From NCBI GenBank assembly GCA_963745595.1, contig CAVUYB010000009.1, forward strand, positions 62,001 through 126,000: a stretch of DNA of 64,000 bases. Reading direction: 5' to 3'. The DNA comes from DASZUK01 sp963745595. GTDB taxonomy: Bacteria; Actinomycetota; Acidimicrobiia; Acidimicrobiales; RAAP-2. Both the position numbers and the translations under genes were made by a program. Under the pieces are notes generated by a model. It saw nothing but the letters and a program-made list of their open reading frames with translations, made no database searches and was not told where the DNA came from. This document shows positions 9,156 to 17,769 of the stretch, in pieces; position 1 is the stretch's first letter; each line of letters starts with the position of its first letter.

Positions 9156-9879
9156 GCGTGCTCCCGCCGTCGCTCGTCGACGTCACCGCCGGCGTGGTCG
9201 ACGGGACGGCGACCAGCGGCGCCCGCCGGCCACCCCGCCGCTCGTCGCCGACCCGGCCGCCGACCATGGTGACCACCCGGTCGGCCAGCGGCACCGCCAG
9301 CTCCGGCTCGTGCGACGAGAAGAGCACCGCCGCCCCGCCGGCGACCGCCTCGGCGACGAGCTCGGCCAGCAGGTCCCGGGCGCCGGCGTCGAGCCCGGCG
9401 TGCGGCTCGTCGAGCAGCCACAGCCTCGGGCCGCGGGCGACGAGCGACGCCAGCGCCACTCGCCGGCGCTGGCCGGCCGAGAGGCGGCCGACCGGGGTCC
9501 GCCGTAGCCGGCCGGTCAGACCGAGCCGGTCGAGGGCGGGGTCGACCCGGCCGGTCGGCCGGCCGGCCGCCCGCACGGCGAACCGGACGTTCTCGGCCGC
9601 GGTCAGCTCGTCGTAGAGCGGGGCCGCGTGGCCGAGCAGGCCGACCTCGAGCCGCACCGCGGTCCGGTCGTCCCGCAGGTCGTGGCCGAGCACCGACGCC
9701 TCCCCCGACGTCACGGCCAGCAGGCCCGCGCACGTCCGCAGCAGGCTCGTCTTGCCTGCGCCGTTCGGCCCGACGACGACGACGACCTCGCCGATGTCGA
9801 CCGAGAGGTCGACCCCGGAGAGGGCGGGGAACCGGCCGGCGAGCGCGACGGCGGAACGGAGATGGACAGCGGGCGCCAT
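9145..9879 (-). CDS. ccmA: CcmA heme exporter ATP-binding protein
   Basis: About 244 aa ABC ATPase. Walker A is VGPNGAGKTSLL, the signature is VGRLSAGQRRRVALASL, Walker B is LWLLDEPHAGLD, and the switch histidine is in FSSHEPE. It pairs with CcmB. The frame is intact. I chose the ATG at 9879, with GGGGA just upstream; an in-frame ATG at 9894 would add five residues. It is preceded by ccdA across a ~105-bp gap, so the operon may have an internal promoter here. Confidence 0.88.
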   Translation of the reverse strand: MAPAVHLRSAVALAGRFPALSGVDLSVDIGEVVVVVGPNGAGKTSLLRTCAGLLAVTSGEASVLGHDLRDDRTAVRLEVGLLGHAAPLYDELTAAENVRFAVRAAGRPTGRVDPALDRLGLTGRLRRTPVGRLSAGQRRRVALASLVARGPRLWLLDEPHAGLDAGARDLLAELVAEAVAGGAAVLFSSHEPELAVPLADRVVTMVGGRVGDERRGGRRAPLVAVPSTTPAVTSTSDGGSTHVA

Positions 9880-9983
9880 GACCTTCCCCGCCATGCTACG
9901 AGGGTCCGGTCGACCGAATCCAAGCAGGGGGTCAGCGGCCCTTTTCCCGGCCTCCCGGGCCCCTGCCCGCCCGCCGGCGGCGC

Positions 9984-10797
9984 TCAGCTCCGGGTGAGGC
10001 GCTCGAGCCCGAGGTGGTTGAGAAGGTCGGAGAACTGGCTCGACAGCCAGCTGAGCTGGCCGGTCAGCAGGAGGATGCCGAAGGCGACGAGCACACCGCC
10101 GGCGACGAGGTGGACGATCCACAGCCCGCGACGGGCCCGCCCGTAGAACGACGTCAGCCGGTTGAACGCCAGCCCGGTGACGAGGAACGGCACGCCGAGG
10201 CCGAGCGAGTAGGCGAACAGCAGCACGACGCCCCCCGACAGCGTCGACCGGTCGTAGGCGAGCGCCAGCACGGCCGCCAGGACCGGCCCGATGCACGGCG
10301 TCCAGGCGAACGCGAACGCCATGCCCATCAGCGGCGCCGCCCACACTCCGAGCGTCGACGGCCGGAGCTGGAACCGGTGGTCCGAAAAGACGCGGCGGAG
10401 CGGCCCGACGCCGGCCCGGGCCCAGAAGCCCGCCGGCAGCGCGCCGACGAGGAGGACCACGCCCATGACGACGACGATCCCGCCGGCCACCGTCGTCAGC
10501 GTCTCCTTGTGCGTGTCGAGGACGTGGCCGACACCCGACGCGGCCGCGCCGAGGGCGACGAAGACGATCGTGAACCCGGCGATGAACAGGCCGATACCGC
10601 GCAGCAGCGGCGCCAGCGGCCGCGGGCCGCTCGCCGCCGCGCCCCCGACCAGCCTCGAGCTCGGCGGCCGACAGGCCCGAGACCATCGAGACGTAGCCCG
10701 GGACGAGCGGCAGGACGCACGGCGAGAGGAACGAGAGGATGCCGGCGCCGAACGCCACCAGCACCCCGAACGGATCGGCCGTGATGGTGGCGATCAC
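9984..10797 (-). CDS. ccdA: CcdA thiol-disulfide electron carrier (one frameshift)
   Basis: Six-helix membrane protein of the CcdA/DsbD family that moves electrons from cytoplasmic thioredoxin to CcmG/ResA-type proteins outside. Both signature cysteine motifs are present: FLSPCVLPLVPGYVSMVSG near the N-terminus and FAWTPCIGPVLAAVLAL in the second half. The frame shifts around 10630-10660, in the Gly/Arg-rich loop after LSAAELEAG, and resumes as RPLAPLLRGIGLFIAGFTIVF. GTG start at 10797. It is the first gene of the cytochrome c maturation block. Confidence 0.87.
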
Positions 10798-10819
10798 CGG
10801 GTGCCCATCGCCGAGCGGT

Positions 10820-11791
10820 TCAGCGCAACTGGCTGCGGACCAGCGCCAGGTCGGCTTCGACCATCATCGCGACCAGCCCGGGGAAGTCGACCTCGCGGTG
10901 CCAGCCGAGGCCCTGCTCGGCTTTCGTCGGGTCGCCGACCAGCAGGTCCACCTCGGCCGGCCGCAGGAACCGCTCGTCGACGACGACGTGCTGCTCCCAG
11001 TCGAGACCGGCCGCCGCGAACGCCAGCTCGCAGAGCTCGCGGACCGGGTGCGTCTCACCGGTCGCCACGACGTAGTCGTCCGGCGTGTCCTGCTGCAGCA
11101 TGAGCCACATCGCCCGCACGTAGTCCGCCGCGAACCCCCAGTCGCGCTGGGCGTCGAGGTTGCCGAGCGGCAGCTTGTCGCCGAGGCCGCACGCGATCCG
11201 CGCCGCGCCGTGCGTCACCTTGCGGGTGACGAACTCGAGGCCACGGCGCGGCGACTCGTGGTTGAAGAGCATGCCCGACGACGCATGGAGGTCGTAGCTC
11301 TCCCGGTAGTTGACCGTGATCCAGTGGCCGTAGACCTTCGCCACCCCGTACGGGCTGCGCGGGTAGAGCGGCGTCGACTCGCGCTGGGGGACCTCCTGGA
11401 CCTTGCCGAACATCTCCGACGAGCTCGCCTGGTAGAAGCGGATCCCCGGGTCGACCGTGCGAATGGCGTCGAGCAGCCGCGTGACGCCCAGCGCGGTCGT
11501 CTCGCCCGTCAGCACCGGCTGGCTCCAGCTCGTCTGAACGAACGACTGCGCCGCCAGGTTGTAGACCTCCTCCGGCCGGTGGTCGCGCAGGACCGCCACG
11601 AGCGACCCCTCGTCGAGCAGGTCCCCCGCTACCAGCGTGAGGCGGTCCTGGATGTGGGCGATCCGCTCGAAGTTGACCGTGCTCGACCGCCGCACCACCC
11701 CGATGACCTCGTACCCCTGCTCCAGTAGGAACTCTGCCAGGTACGACCCGTCCTGACCGGTGACGCCGGTGATCAATGCTCGCTTGGGCAT
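10820..11791 (-). CDS. gmd: GDP-mannose 4,6-dehydratase
   Basis: 323 aa extended SDR that converts GDP-mannose to GDP-4-keto-6-deoxymannose, the precursor of fucose, rhamnose and related deoxysugars. The N-terminal NADP motif is ITGVTGQDGSYLAEFLLEQG. The catalytic YxxxK lies in YPRSPYGVAKVYGH. Substrate-site motifs NLAAQSFVQTSW and LFNHESPRRG match Gmd closely. Length and frame are normal. It is divergent from a glycosyltransferase across 57 bp, so the two may serve the same surface-glycan pathway. Confidence 0.93.
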   Translation of the reverse strand: MPKRALITGVTGQDGSYLAEFLLEQGYEVIGVVRRSSTVNFERIAHIQDRLTLVAGDLLDEGSLVAVLRDHRPEEVYNLAAQSFVQTSWSQPVLTGETTALGVTRLLDAIRTVDPGIRFYQASSSEMFGKVQEVPQRESTPLYPRSPYGVAKVYGHWITVNYRESYDLHASSGMLFNHESPRRGLEFVTRKVTHGAARIACGLGDKLPLGNLDAQRDWGFAADYVRAMWLMLQQDTPDDYVVATGETHPVRELCELAFAAAGLDWEQHVVVDERFLRPAEVDLLVGDPTKAEQGLGWHREVDFPGLVAMMVEADLALVRSQLR

Positions 11792-11848
11792 GGTTTTCAA
11801 CGGTACCTCACGGCAACCCGGCCCCCCGTCCGCCCATACGGTGCGGCC

Positions 11849-12874
11849 GTGTCGACCGTCGCGATCCTTTCGTTCCGGCTCGGCGGCACCGACGGCGTGT
11901 CGGTCGAGGCGGCGAAGTGGGCCTGGGCGGCCGAACAGCTCGGGCACCAGGTGACGACGGTCGCCGGCGAGGGACCCGTCGACCATCGCCTGCCGGGCCT
12001 GGCCATCGACGCGGCCGACCCGCCGACCGCCGCCGAGGTCGAGGCGGTATTGGCCGGGGCCGACGTCGTCGTCGTCGAGAACCTCTGCTCGCTCCCGCTC
12101 AACCCGGCCGCCGCGTCGGTCGTCGCGGCCGCCCTGCGGGGCCGGCCGGCCGTCCTCCACCACCACGACCTGCCGTGGCAGCGGCCACACCTGGCCGACC
12201 GTCCGGGCCCGCCGGACGACCCGGCGTGGCGGCACGTGACGATCAACGAGCTGAGCCGGCGCCAGCTGGCCGAGCGCGGCATCGACGCGATCACCGTCTA
12301 CAACGCGTTCGACGCCGACCCGCCGCCGGGTCGGCGCGAGCCGGCGCGGGCCGCACTCGGGCTCTCCTCGTCGGACCGCCTCGTCCTCCAGCCGACCCGC
12401 GGCCTCGTCCGCAAGAACGTGGCCGGCGGCCTCGCCGTGGCCGAGGCCGCCGGTGCGACGTACTGGCTCCTCGGGCCGGCCGAGGACGGCTACGGCCCCG
12501 AGCTCGACCGGCTGCTCGCCGGCGCCCGCTGCCCGGTCCGCCACGGCGCGCCACCGGGGACGACAGGCCCCGTGACGATGGCCGACGCCTACGCGGCCTG
12601 CGACGTGGTCGTGCTCCCGTCGACGTGGGAGGGGTTCGGCAACCCGACCGTCGAGTCGGCCGTCCACCGGCGCCCGCTCGCCGTCGGCTGGTACCCGGTC
12701 GCCCGGGAGCTGGCCGCCTTCGGCTTCCGGTGGTTCGACGCCGCCGACCCCCGCTCGCTGGCCGGCTGGTTCGACCACCCCGATCCCGACGTCGTCGTCC
12801 AGAACGCGGCCGTCGCCCGAGACCACTTCTCGCTGGCCGACCTGCCAGGCCGGCTGGCCGGGCTGCTCGGGTAG
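11849..12874 (+). CDS. GT4-like glycosyltransferase
   Basis: 341 aa GT-B-type glycosyltransferase. The N-terminal half has the acceptor-domain start VAILSFRLGGTDGVSVE. The C-terminal half has the donor-domain pattern DACY-like ADAYAACDVVVLPSTWEGFG followed by PTVESAVHRRPLAV, typical of family 4. QPTRGLVRKNVAGGL is the inter-domain sugar-nucleotide region. The substrate is unknown; the divergent gmd neighbour makes a GDP-deoxysugar donor possible. GTG start 57 bp from the gmd start. It ends 11 bp before the TetR gene. Confidence 0.8.
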   Translation: MSTVAILSFRLGGTDGVSVEAAKWAWAAEQLGHQVTTVAGEGPVDHRLPGLAIDAADPPTAAEVEAVLAGADVVVVENLCSLPLNPAAASVVAAALRGRPAVLHHHDLPWQRPHLADRPGPPDDPAWRHVTINELSRRQLAERGIDAITVYNAFDADPPPGRREPARAALGLSSSDRLVLQPTRGLVRKNVAGGLAVAEAAGATYWLLGPAEDGYGPELDRLLAGARCPVRHGAPPGTTGPVTMADAYAACDVVVLPSTWEGFGNPTVESAVHRRPLAVGWYPVARELAAFGFRWFDAADPRSLAGWFDHPDPDVVVQNAAVARDHFSLADLPGRLAGLLG

Positions 12875-12885
12875 CCTCGTCGTCG

Positions 12886-13575
12886 ATGGCACGAGCGGTC
12901 CGGACAGGACCTGTCCGGACAGGCGAACCGTACGGCGACGGCGACCGACCGGTGCGGCGGCTGACGGCCGGCGAACGACGGCAGCAGCTCTTCACGGTCG
13001 CCCTCCAGCTCTTCGCCGACCGCGGCTACCGGGCGACGACGATGGACGACGTCGCCGAGGCCGCCGGTGTGACCAAGCCGCTGCTCTACCAGCACTTCTC
13101 GTCCAAGCGCGCCCTCTACCTGGAGCTCGTCGACTCCGTCGCCCACGACCTGCTGACCGCGGTCGGCGAGGCGACCGCGTCCGCCGATGGGCCCCGCCAG
13201 CAGGTCGAGCGGGGCTTCGCCGCCTACTTCCACATGGTCGTCACCCACGAGGCCGCGTTCCGCCTCCTCTACGGCCGCGACGACGCCGGTGACGAGGAGC
13301 TCGGCGACGCGCTGCGACGCGTCGAGGACGCCATCGCCCTGGCGATCGATCCGCTCATCGCCGCCGGCCTCGATCCGGAGCACCGGCGGTTCCTGGCCTA
13401 TGCGGTCGTCGGCATGGCCGAGGGCGCCAGCCGCCAGTGGATGGCCGCCCGGGCCGAGCGGGCCGCGTCGAACGGCGGCCTCGACCCGGCCACCGCCGAC
13501 GCCGAGGCCCGGCGGCTCGCCGGACGACTGGCCGACCTGGCCTGGGCCGGGCTCCGGTCCGTCCACGCCGACTGA
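12886..13575 (+). CDS. TetR/AcrR family regulator
   Basis: 229 aa as drawn. The helix-turn-helix domain (about residues 30-75) contains FTVALQLFADRGYRATTMDDVAEAAGV and LYQHFSSKRALYLELVD, a clear TetR pattern. The ligand-binding C-terminal domain is all-helical. The first 22 residues (VRTGPVRTG) are encoded by a 21-bp inverted repeat and look unlike protein sequence. An in-frame GTG at 12952 (VRRLTAGERRQQL) may be the true start, which would place the repeat upstream as an operator. The ligand is unknown. Confidence 0.85.
   Translation: MARAVRTGPVRTGEPYGDGDRPVRRLTAGERRQQLFTVALQLFADRGYRATTMDDVAEAAGVTKPLLYQHFSSKRALYLELVDSVAHDLLTAVGEATASADGPRQQVERGFAAYFHMVVTHEAAFRLLYGRDDAGDEELGDALRRVEDAIALAIDPLIAAGLDPEHRRFLAYAVVGMAEGASRQWMAARAERAASNGGLDPATADAEARRLAGRLADLAWAGLRSVHAD
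12899..12919. promoter_or_regulatory. 21-bp perfect inverted repeat at the tetR 5' end
   Basis: Arms TCCGGACAGG and CCTGTCCGGA flank a single A. The site lies between the ATG at 12886 and an alternative in-frame GTG at 12952. Length and symmetry fit a TetR-family operator, and position fits autoregulation if translation starts at 12952. Inference from sequence symmetry only. Confidence 0.5.
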
Positions 13576-13596
13576 CCGCCGTCCTAAGACTCGGGC

Positions 13597-13618
13597 GATG
13601 TAACATATATGTTACATC
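13597..13618. promoter_or_regulatory. 22-bp perfect palindrome, likely antitoxin operator
   Basis: Each half is gatgtaacata, giving a fully symmetric AT-rich site in a high-GC background. It ends 17 bp before the antitoxin GTG and just upstream of the Shine-Dalgarno AAGGAGGGG (13625-13633). Type II antitoxins with an XRE domain usually bind such a site to repress their own promoter. Confidence 0.65.
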
Positions 13619-13635
13619 CTTGCCAAGGAGGGGAC

Positions 13636-13986
13636 GTGGCCGCCGAAACGGGCGCCGAGCGATATTTCCACCAACGACAGGCCTCGGAATACGCGACTGC
13701 GTACAAGGAAGCTCGTCGTCAAATCGACGATATCGACAGGATCGTGCGCACGATCGACGAACGCCGCCTCGCGCTTGGGCTCACCAAGGCCGAACTCGCT
13801 CGTCGTATCGGGAGTCGACCCGAATCGGTTCGACGCCTCCTGTCAACCCGTCATTCGAACCCCACGCTCGCGACCGTGATCGCTCTCGCCCACGAGCTTG
13901 ACTTGGACATCCTTGCGCTACCGGCCGGTACTCCAGTTACTCCATCACCGTCCGCCGCTGCCGGAACTCGTCGGCGAAGCGCCTGA
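13636..13986 (+). CDS. HigA-like XRE-family antitoxin
   Basis: 116 aa. The N-terminal helical part (YFHQRQASEYATAYKEAR) and an XRE helix-turn-helix (LGLTKAELARRIGSRPESVRRLL, TLATVIALAHELDLDI) match antitoxins partnered with HigB/RelE-like toxins of the DUF891 type. The GTG at 13636 has a strong AAGGAGGGG ribosome site; an in-frame upstream ATG at 13609 lies inside the palindrome and is unlikely. Its 3' end overlaps, tail to tail, the 3' end of a minus-strand toxin-like gene. Base composition is lower in GC than the neighbours, a sign of transfer. Confidence 0.75.
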   Translation: MAAETGAERYFHQRQASEYATAYKEARRQIDDIDRIVRTIDERRLALGLTKAELARRIGSRPESVRRLLSTRHSNPTLATVIALAHELDLDILALPAGTPVTPSPSAAAGTRRRSA

Positions 13987-14302
13987 TCTGCTGGTAGTCC
14001 CGTGGCCGGGCCGCGCTCCGAAGCGGCTTTGACAACCCGCCGATACAGACGATGCTCGCCCCACCGAGCGCCGGGACATCCCGGACAAGTAGGCAGAGTA
14101 GGCGGTGGTTCATCCGCCGCCCGTCTTTTCCGTTCCCGCTCACCCGGACTTCGTAGAAGCCTGCCATGTCACGATCCATGACCTCCCACTTGCCGCCACC
14201 GGAAAAAGCTGGCGGTGGTGCTTCTGCGACGGCGTCGAGAACCGCGTTGATCTCGGCCACGACCCCGGTGCTCAGGGTTTCGAAGAAGTCGATCGTCGGC
14301 AC
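13937..14302 (-). CDS. HigB/RelE-like toxin (DUF891/Gp49-like)
   Basis: 121 aa from a GTG at 14302 (VPTIDFFETLSTGVVAEINA). The core GFYEVRV..., HRLLCLLV, and IVCIGGLSKPLRS with a C-terminal ADEFRQRR follow the DUF891/HigB toxin pattern of mRNA interferases. The gene is opposite to the HigA-like gene and overlaps its last 50 bp. HigBA pairs are usually same-strand operons, so the arrangement is unusual. No clear ribosome site precedes the GTG. Two tiny coupled frames lie upstream. Toxin identity is likely but not certain. Confidence 0.55.
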   Translation of the reverse strand: MPTIDFFETLSTGVVAEINAVLDAVAEAPPPAFSGGGKWEVMDRDMAGFYEVRVSGNGKDGRRMNHRLLCLLVRDVPALGGASIVCIGGLSKPLRSAARPRDYQQIRRFADEFRQRRTVME

Positions 14303-14381
14303 CGACTCGGACGGATCATCGTCGCGGTGCCGACGAAAGAAATGTACCCGCCACCGGTGCGGTTCTTCTGCTGACGCGGCA

Positions 14382-14546
14382 TCAACGCTCCTGCTCGTTG
14401 CCCGTCGGCAGTTCAGGGTGTTCGTCGGCGTACCCATCGGTCGCCAGGCTGGCGATGAACGCGGTCATTCGTCGAGCCTCAGCCCGAGAAAGGTCTCGGG
14501 GGAAGCTCGAAGTTGAGAACCGGGAACCGATTGCCTGGTGACTCAT
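14382..14546 (-). CDS. Small protein of unknown function (54 aa)
   Basis: Short frame, MSHQAIGSRFSTSSFPRDLS to PTGNEQER, that I do not recognise. Its ATG overlaps the stop of the phosphatase gene (ATGA). Its TGA overlaps an ATG of a further 36-codon frame (MPRQQKNRTGGGY) leading toward the toxin-like gene. The start-stop coupling suggests translation, but the protein could also be noise or a degraded part of the toxin-antitoxin module. Confidence 0.35.
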   Translation of the reverse strand: MSHQAIGSRFSTSSFPRDLSRAEARRMTAFIASLATDGYADEHPELPTGNEQER

Positions 14547-15070
14547 AGCCGATCGACGAGCTGCTGGCAGAGCCCCCAGAGCTGGCGAGCGCAGGCGACG
14601 TAGACATCGTCGTCGTGGCCGGCCGGGTCGTCGACGTCCTCGTCGTCGGTCAACGTCACCGCGGCGAGATCGAGCGCGTCTACCCGGGCGCGCAGCGGGG
14701 CCGGACCGGGCGGCAGGTCGCGGCATAGCCGCCGTAACGTGGCCGTCCGGGCCGCCGCCGAGGGATGGCGGCGACGGACGTAGCGGACGTGGTCGGCCTC
14801 CATGGCGATGACGACGTCGGCCCGGTCGAGCTCGGACGGGTCGAGCTGCCGGCTGCGATGGCGGGCCGTTGGCACGTCAGCGAGCTCCTCGATCGCCGCG
14901 ATCGCCGACCGGGTGCGATGGCTCACCGGCTGGCCGTCGACCACGTGCGTCCCGGCGGTGGCCACCCGCAGGCCGGCGCCCGTGACCTCCGACAGGTACT
15001 CGAGCATGAACCCGGCCATCACCGAACGGGCGGCGTTCCCGGTGCACAGCACGAGGAGACGGCGGCTCAG
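14543..15070 (-). CDS. Low-molecular-weight protein tyrosine phosphatase
   Basis: About 175 aa. The phosphate-binding loop CTGNAARS fits CX5R(S) of LMW phosphatases, and an Asp-rich C-terminal region follows (LTDDEDVDDPAGHDDD). The usual catalytic DP motif is not placed with confidence, because the segment after DRADVVIAMEADHVRYV is divergent. The only start that leaves a complete N-terminal strand (SRRLLVLCTGN) is a CTG at 15070, forming CTGA with the stop of the upstream membrane-protein gene. A GTG start closer in would truncate the first strand. The substrate is unknown. Confidence 0.75.
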   Translation of the reverse strand: MSRRLLVLCTGNAARSVMAGFMLEYLSEVTGAGLRVATAGTHVVDGQPVSHRTRSAIAAIEELADVPTARHRSRQLDPSELDRADVVIAMEADHVRYVRRRHPSAAARTATLRRLCRDLPPGPAPLRARVDALDLAAVTLTDDEDVDDPAGHDDDVYVACARQLWGLCQQLVDRL

Positions 15071-17713
15071 AGGTACTCCTTGCGGCGCATCCAGACGAGG
15101 ACGAACCAGCCCCAGATCGGCGGCAGGTACGACGTGAACAGCCGCTGGACGAACGTGGCGGCCACCGCCTCGGTCTGCGGGATGCCGGCCGCGGTGAGGC
15201 AGAGGATCATGCCGGCCTCGACGACGCCCATCCCGCCGGGCACCGGCGACAACCCGCCGACCATCGACGCCAGGGTAAGGACGATGAGCAGCTGGGCCAG
15301 ACCGAGGTGCTGGTCGAACGCGTGCAGGGCCGTCCCGAGGGCCATAGCCACGAACAGCTGGGCCAGGATGGCCCCGCCGAAGATCTCGACCATGTTCCGC
15401 GGGTGTTTGGCCAGGATGCAGAGGTGGGCCCACACCTCCGACAGCTTCGGCCGTAGCGCGTCCCGGGCCAGGCGGCGGAGGCGGGGCACGATCAGCACCG
15501 CGCCGAGCACGACGGCGCAGCCGACGACGATCAGGACGATGAGCCAGACGAGATCGCCGTGACCGCCACCGCCGCTCGTCGGCTTCTCTGTGAAGTGGAA
15601 CTGGCTGATGGCGATGGGCAGGGCGATCAGGAAGAGCGCGCCCTTGACGATCCAGCTGACCGTCGAGATGGCCATGCCGGAGCTGACGGCGACCGTGGCG
15701 TCGTAACCCTCCTGTTGGAAGAACCGGACGCGGCACGCCAGCCCGCCCATGGTCCCGCCGGCCAGCTGCACGAAGCTGTTGGCCACCTCGAGCGCGATGA
15801 CCCGGCCGTAGGAGAGGGGATCGACGATCGAGCCGGTCGTCGTGATGGCCAACGACGGGTACGTCAGCTGGGCCAGCACGAAGGTGGCCGCCACCCAGCC
15901 CCACTTGGCTCCGGTGATCGTGTCCCACGACTTCGAGACGTTGATCAGCACGCCGAGGAGCGCCCAGCCGCCGATGATCGAACCGATCACCATGATCAGC
16001 GTCACCCAGCTGATCCGGCGGGGCTCCGCCAGCTTCGGGACTTCCACCCCCGCCGCCGACGCACCGCCTTCGCGCAGGGCCTTCAGGAGGCCCTTCTTGC
16101 CCCGCAGCGCCCGCGACAGCACTGGGTCGAGGGCCGCCCGCTGGAGAAACGGCAGCGCCGACGCCACGACGTCGGTCGGCAACACTCGCTCGGCCGACGC
16201 CACCGCTCGCTCCGCCCCCATCGCCAGGCCGGCCGTGGCCAACGCCGCCGCCACGTCCCGGTCGAGCCGCTCGTCTGCCCCCGTCGAGGTCGACCGCCGG
16301 AAGTCGACCAGCCCGGCCGAACCGTCGTCGGCGACGACCGTGGCGCCGCTGACCGACCCGTGGGCGATCCGAGCCGACCGCAGCCGGAGGATCTGCGCGA
16401 ACAGGTCGTCGGCCGCCGCGTCCGGTAGCACCCCGGGGTCCGGGATCGGCAGTGCCGGCGTCGGGGCGTCGGGGCCCTCGCTGGCGTCCTCGCCAGCGAT
16501 CGCGCCGTCAGTCGTCGTGTCGTCGACGCTGCGGTCGGGTCCGTCGTCGTCCTCGCCCGCCGTCGCCGGCATGGCTGGCGCCGACGGCGTGGCCGGGGTC
16601 GGTGGCGTGGCGGCAGCCAGTCGATCGACCAGGCGGGCGCCGGTCGGCGGTCGGGTCACGAGCGCGGCGTCCCGGGACGGCCCGGCCGTCCCCGCGGCGA
16701 GCACCTCGGGCACCCGGGCGCCGGACCGGGCGGCCAACAGGGTCAGATACGCCTCGTGCTCGACCTGCTGGACCCGGGTCAGCGTCAGCGTCGGCCCGGA
16801 GTCGCGGTAGGCGACGAACCGGAACAGCTTGGCCAGTAGCTGGGCGTCGTGGGCGTCCCGGCCGTAGACCGAGGCGTTGATCGGCCCCTCGTCGTCGGCC
16901 GCCCGGAACCGGGCCACGCCCCACTCCTGGTCGGGCGCGGCGGTGACGTCATGGGCGGTGATGTCGAGGTCGGCCAGGAGGTCGGCCACTTCCTTGGTCG
17001 ACGGGAGCCCCAACGGCGAGCCGAAGGCCAGGTGGAAGATGGCGGCCACTCCCCAGCCGACGGCCAGGCTGGCCAGCACGCTGATCGGCAGCCCGGAGCC
17101 GTTCACGACGGTGGCGACCGCGGCCACGGCGACGATGGCCTGGACCAGCCGCTGTAGCCCCCGGCTGAGGTAGGGCAGCGCAGCCGAGACGACGGCCACC
17201 GTGGCGGCCACCCGGGCCACCGGGAACACCAGGTCGATGCCCTTCAATGTGGCCGTCGGCGTGTGGCCGCCTGTCGCTCCGATGGCCAGCTCGAGCAGGA
17301 CGCTGGTCAGCCAGGCGACCAGGCCGGAGAGGAGGATGTCCCGGGCCACGTTGCTGCCGCTTCGACAGCAGCGCCAGGATCCCGAGGGCGACGATCACCC
17401 CCACCGACCCCAGCCACCAGACGGTGTTGACCAGCCACCGGAGCGCTTCGGGTGGCGGCGTCAGGAAGTGGAGAATCGCCAGCTCCGGCGCCGCCGGCGT
17501 GCCGCTGATCAGCCAGCAGAAGAGGACGGCCAGGACGGCCAGGACGACCTTGACCGCGTCCGAGCCCCGGCGGCGGGTGGCGCCGTCGCCGACCGGGGCA
17601 AAGACGATCGACCGCCACGGCCGGTCGCGCCGGTCACGGCGACGTTGCCGCGACGGCGCGGCGATCGATCCGGCGCCGTCCCCTTGGTCCCCTCCTCCTT
17701 CTGCCCCGCCCAT
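15067..17713 (-). CDS. Multidomain membrane protein: pseudokinase plus UPF0104/LPG-synthase-like domain (one frameshift)
   Basis: About 880 aa. After an Arg-rich start come 5-6 membrane helices (VVLAVLAVLFCWLISG, LLSGLVAWLTSVLLELAIG). A soluble domain resembling aminoglycoside-phosphotransferase/ABC1 kinases follows (EHEAYLTLLAARSGARVPEVLAAG, then RIAHGSVSGATVV and GLVDFRRS). The catalytic HGD and DFG aspartates are replaced (HGS, DFR), so it is probably a pseudokinase. The C-terminal ~320 residues form the UPF0104/MprF-type transmembrane domain (GLSPVPGGMGVVEAG). The frame shifts near 17350, after LALLSKRQ. Such fusions occur in actinobacteria and are thought to act in envelope lipid or glycan handling. 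Confidence 0.75.
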
Positions 17714-17769
17714 GCACCGCCGAGATTACGACCAACCGGTCTGGCCGGCGGCCACCGGGCCTGCCGCCA

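Noticed and set aside
13609..13635. Upstream ATG start for the XRE antitoxin
   Set aside because: It lies inside the operator palindrome and before the strong ribosome site. The GTG at 13636 has ideal spacing.
14382..14437. ATG at 14437 or 14382 as the HigB-like toxin start
   Set aside because: From 14437 the extra 45 residues look non-coding. From 14382 a frameshift of the opposite sign to all others would be needed. GTG at 14302 gives a normal toxin length.
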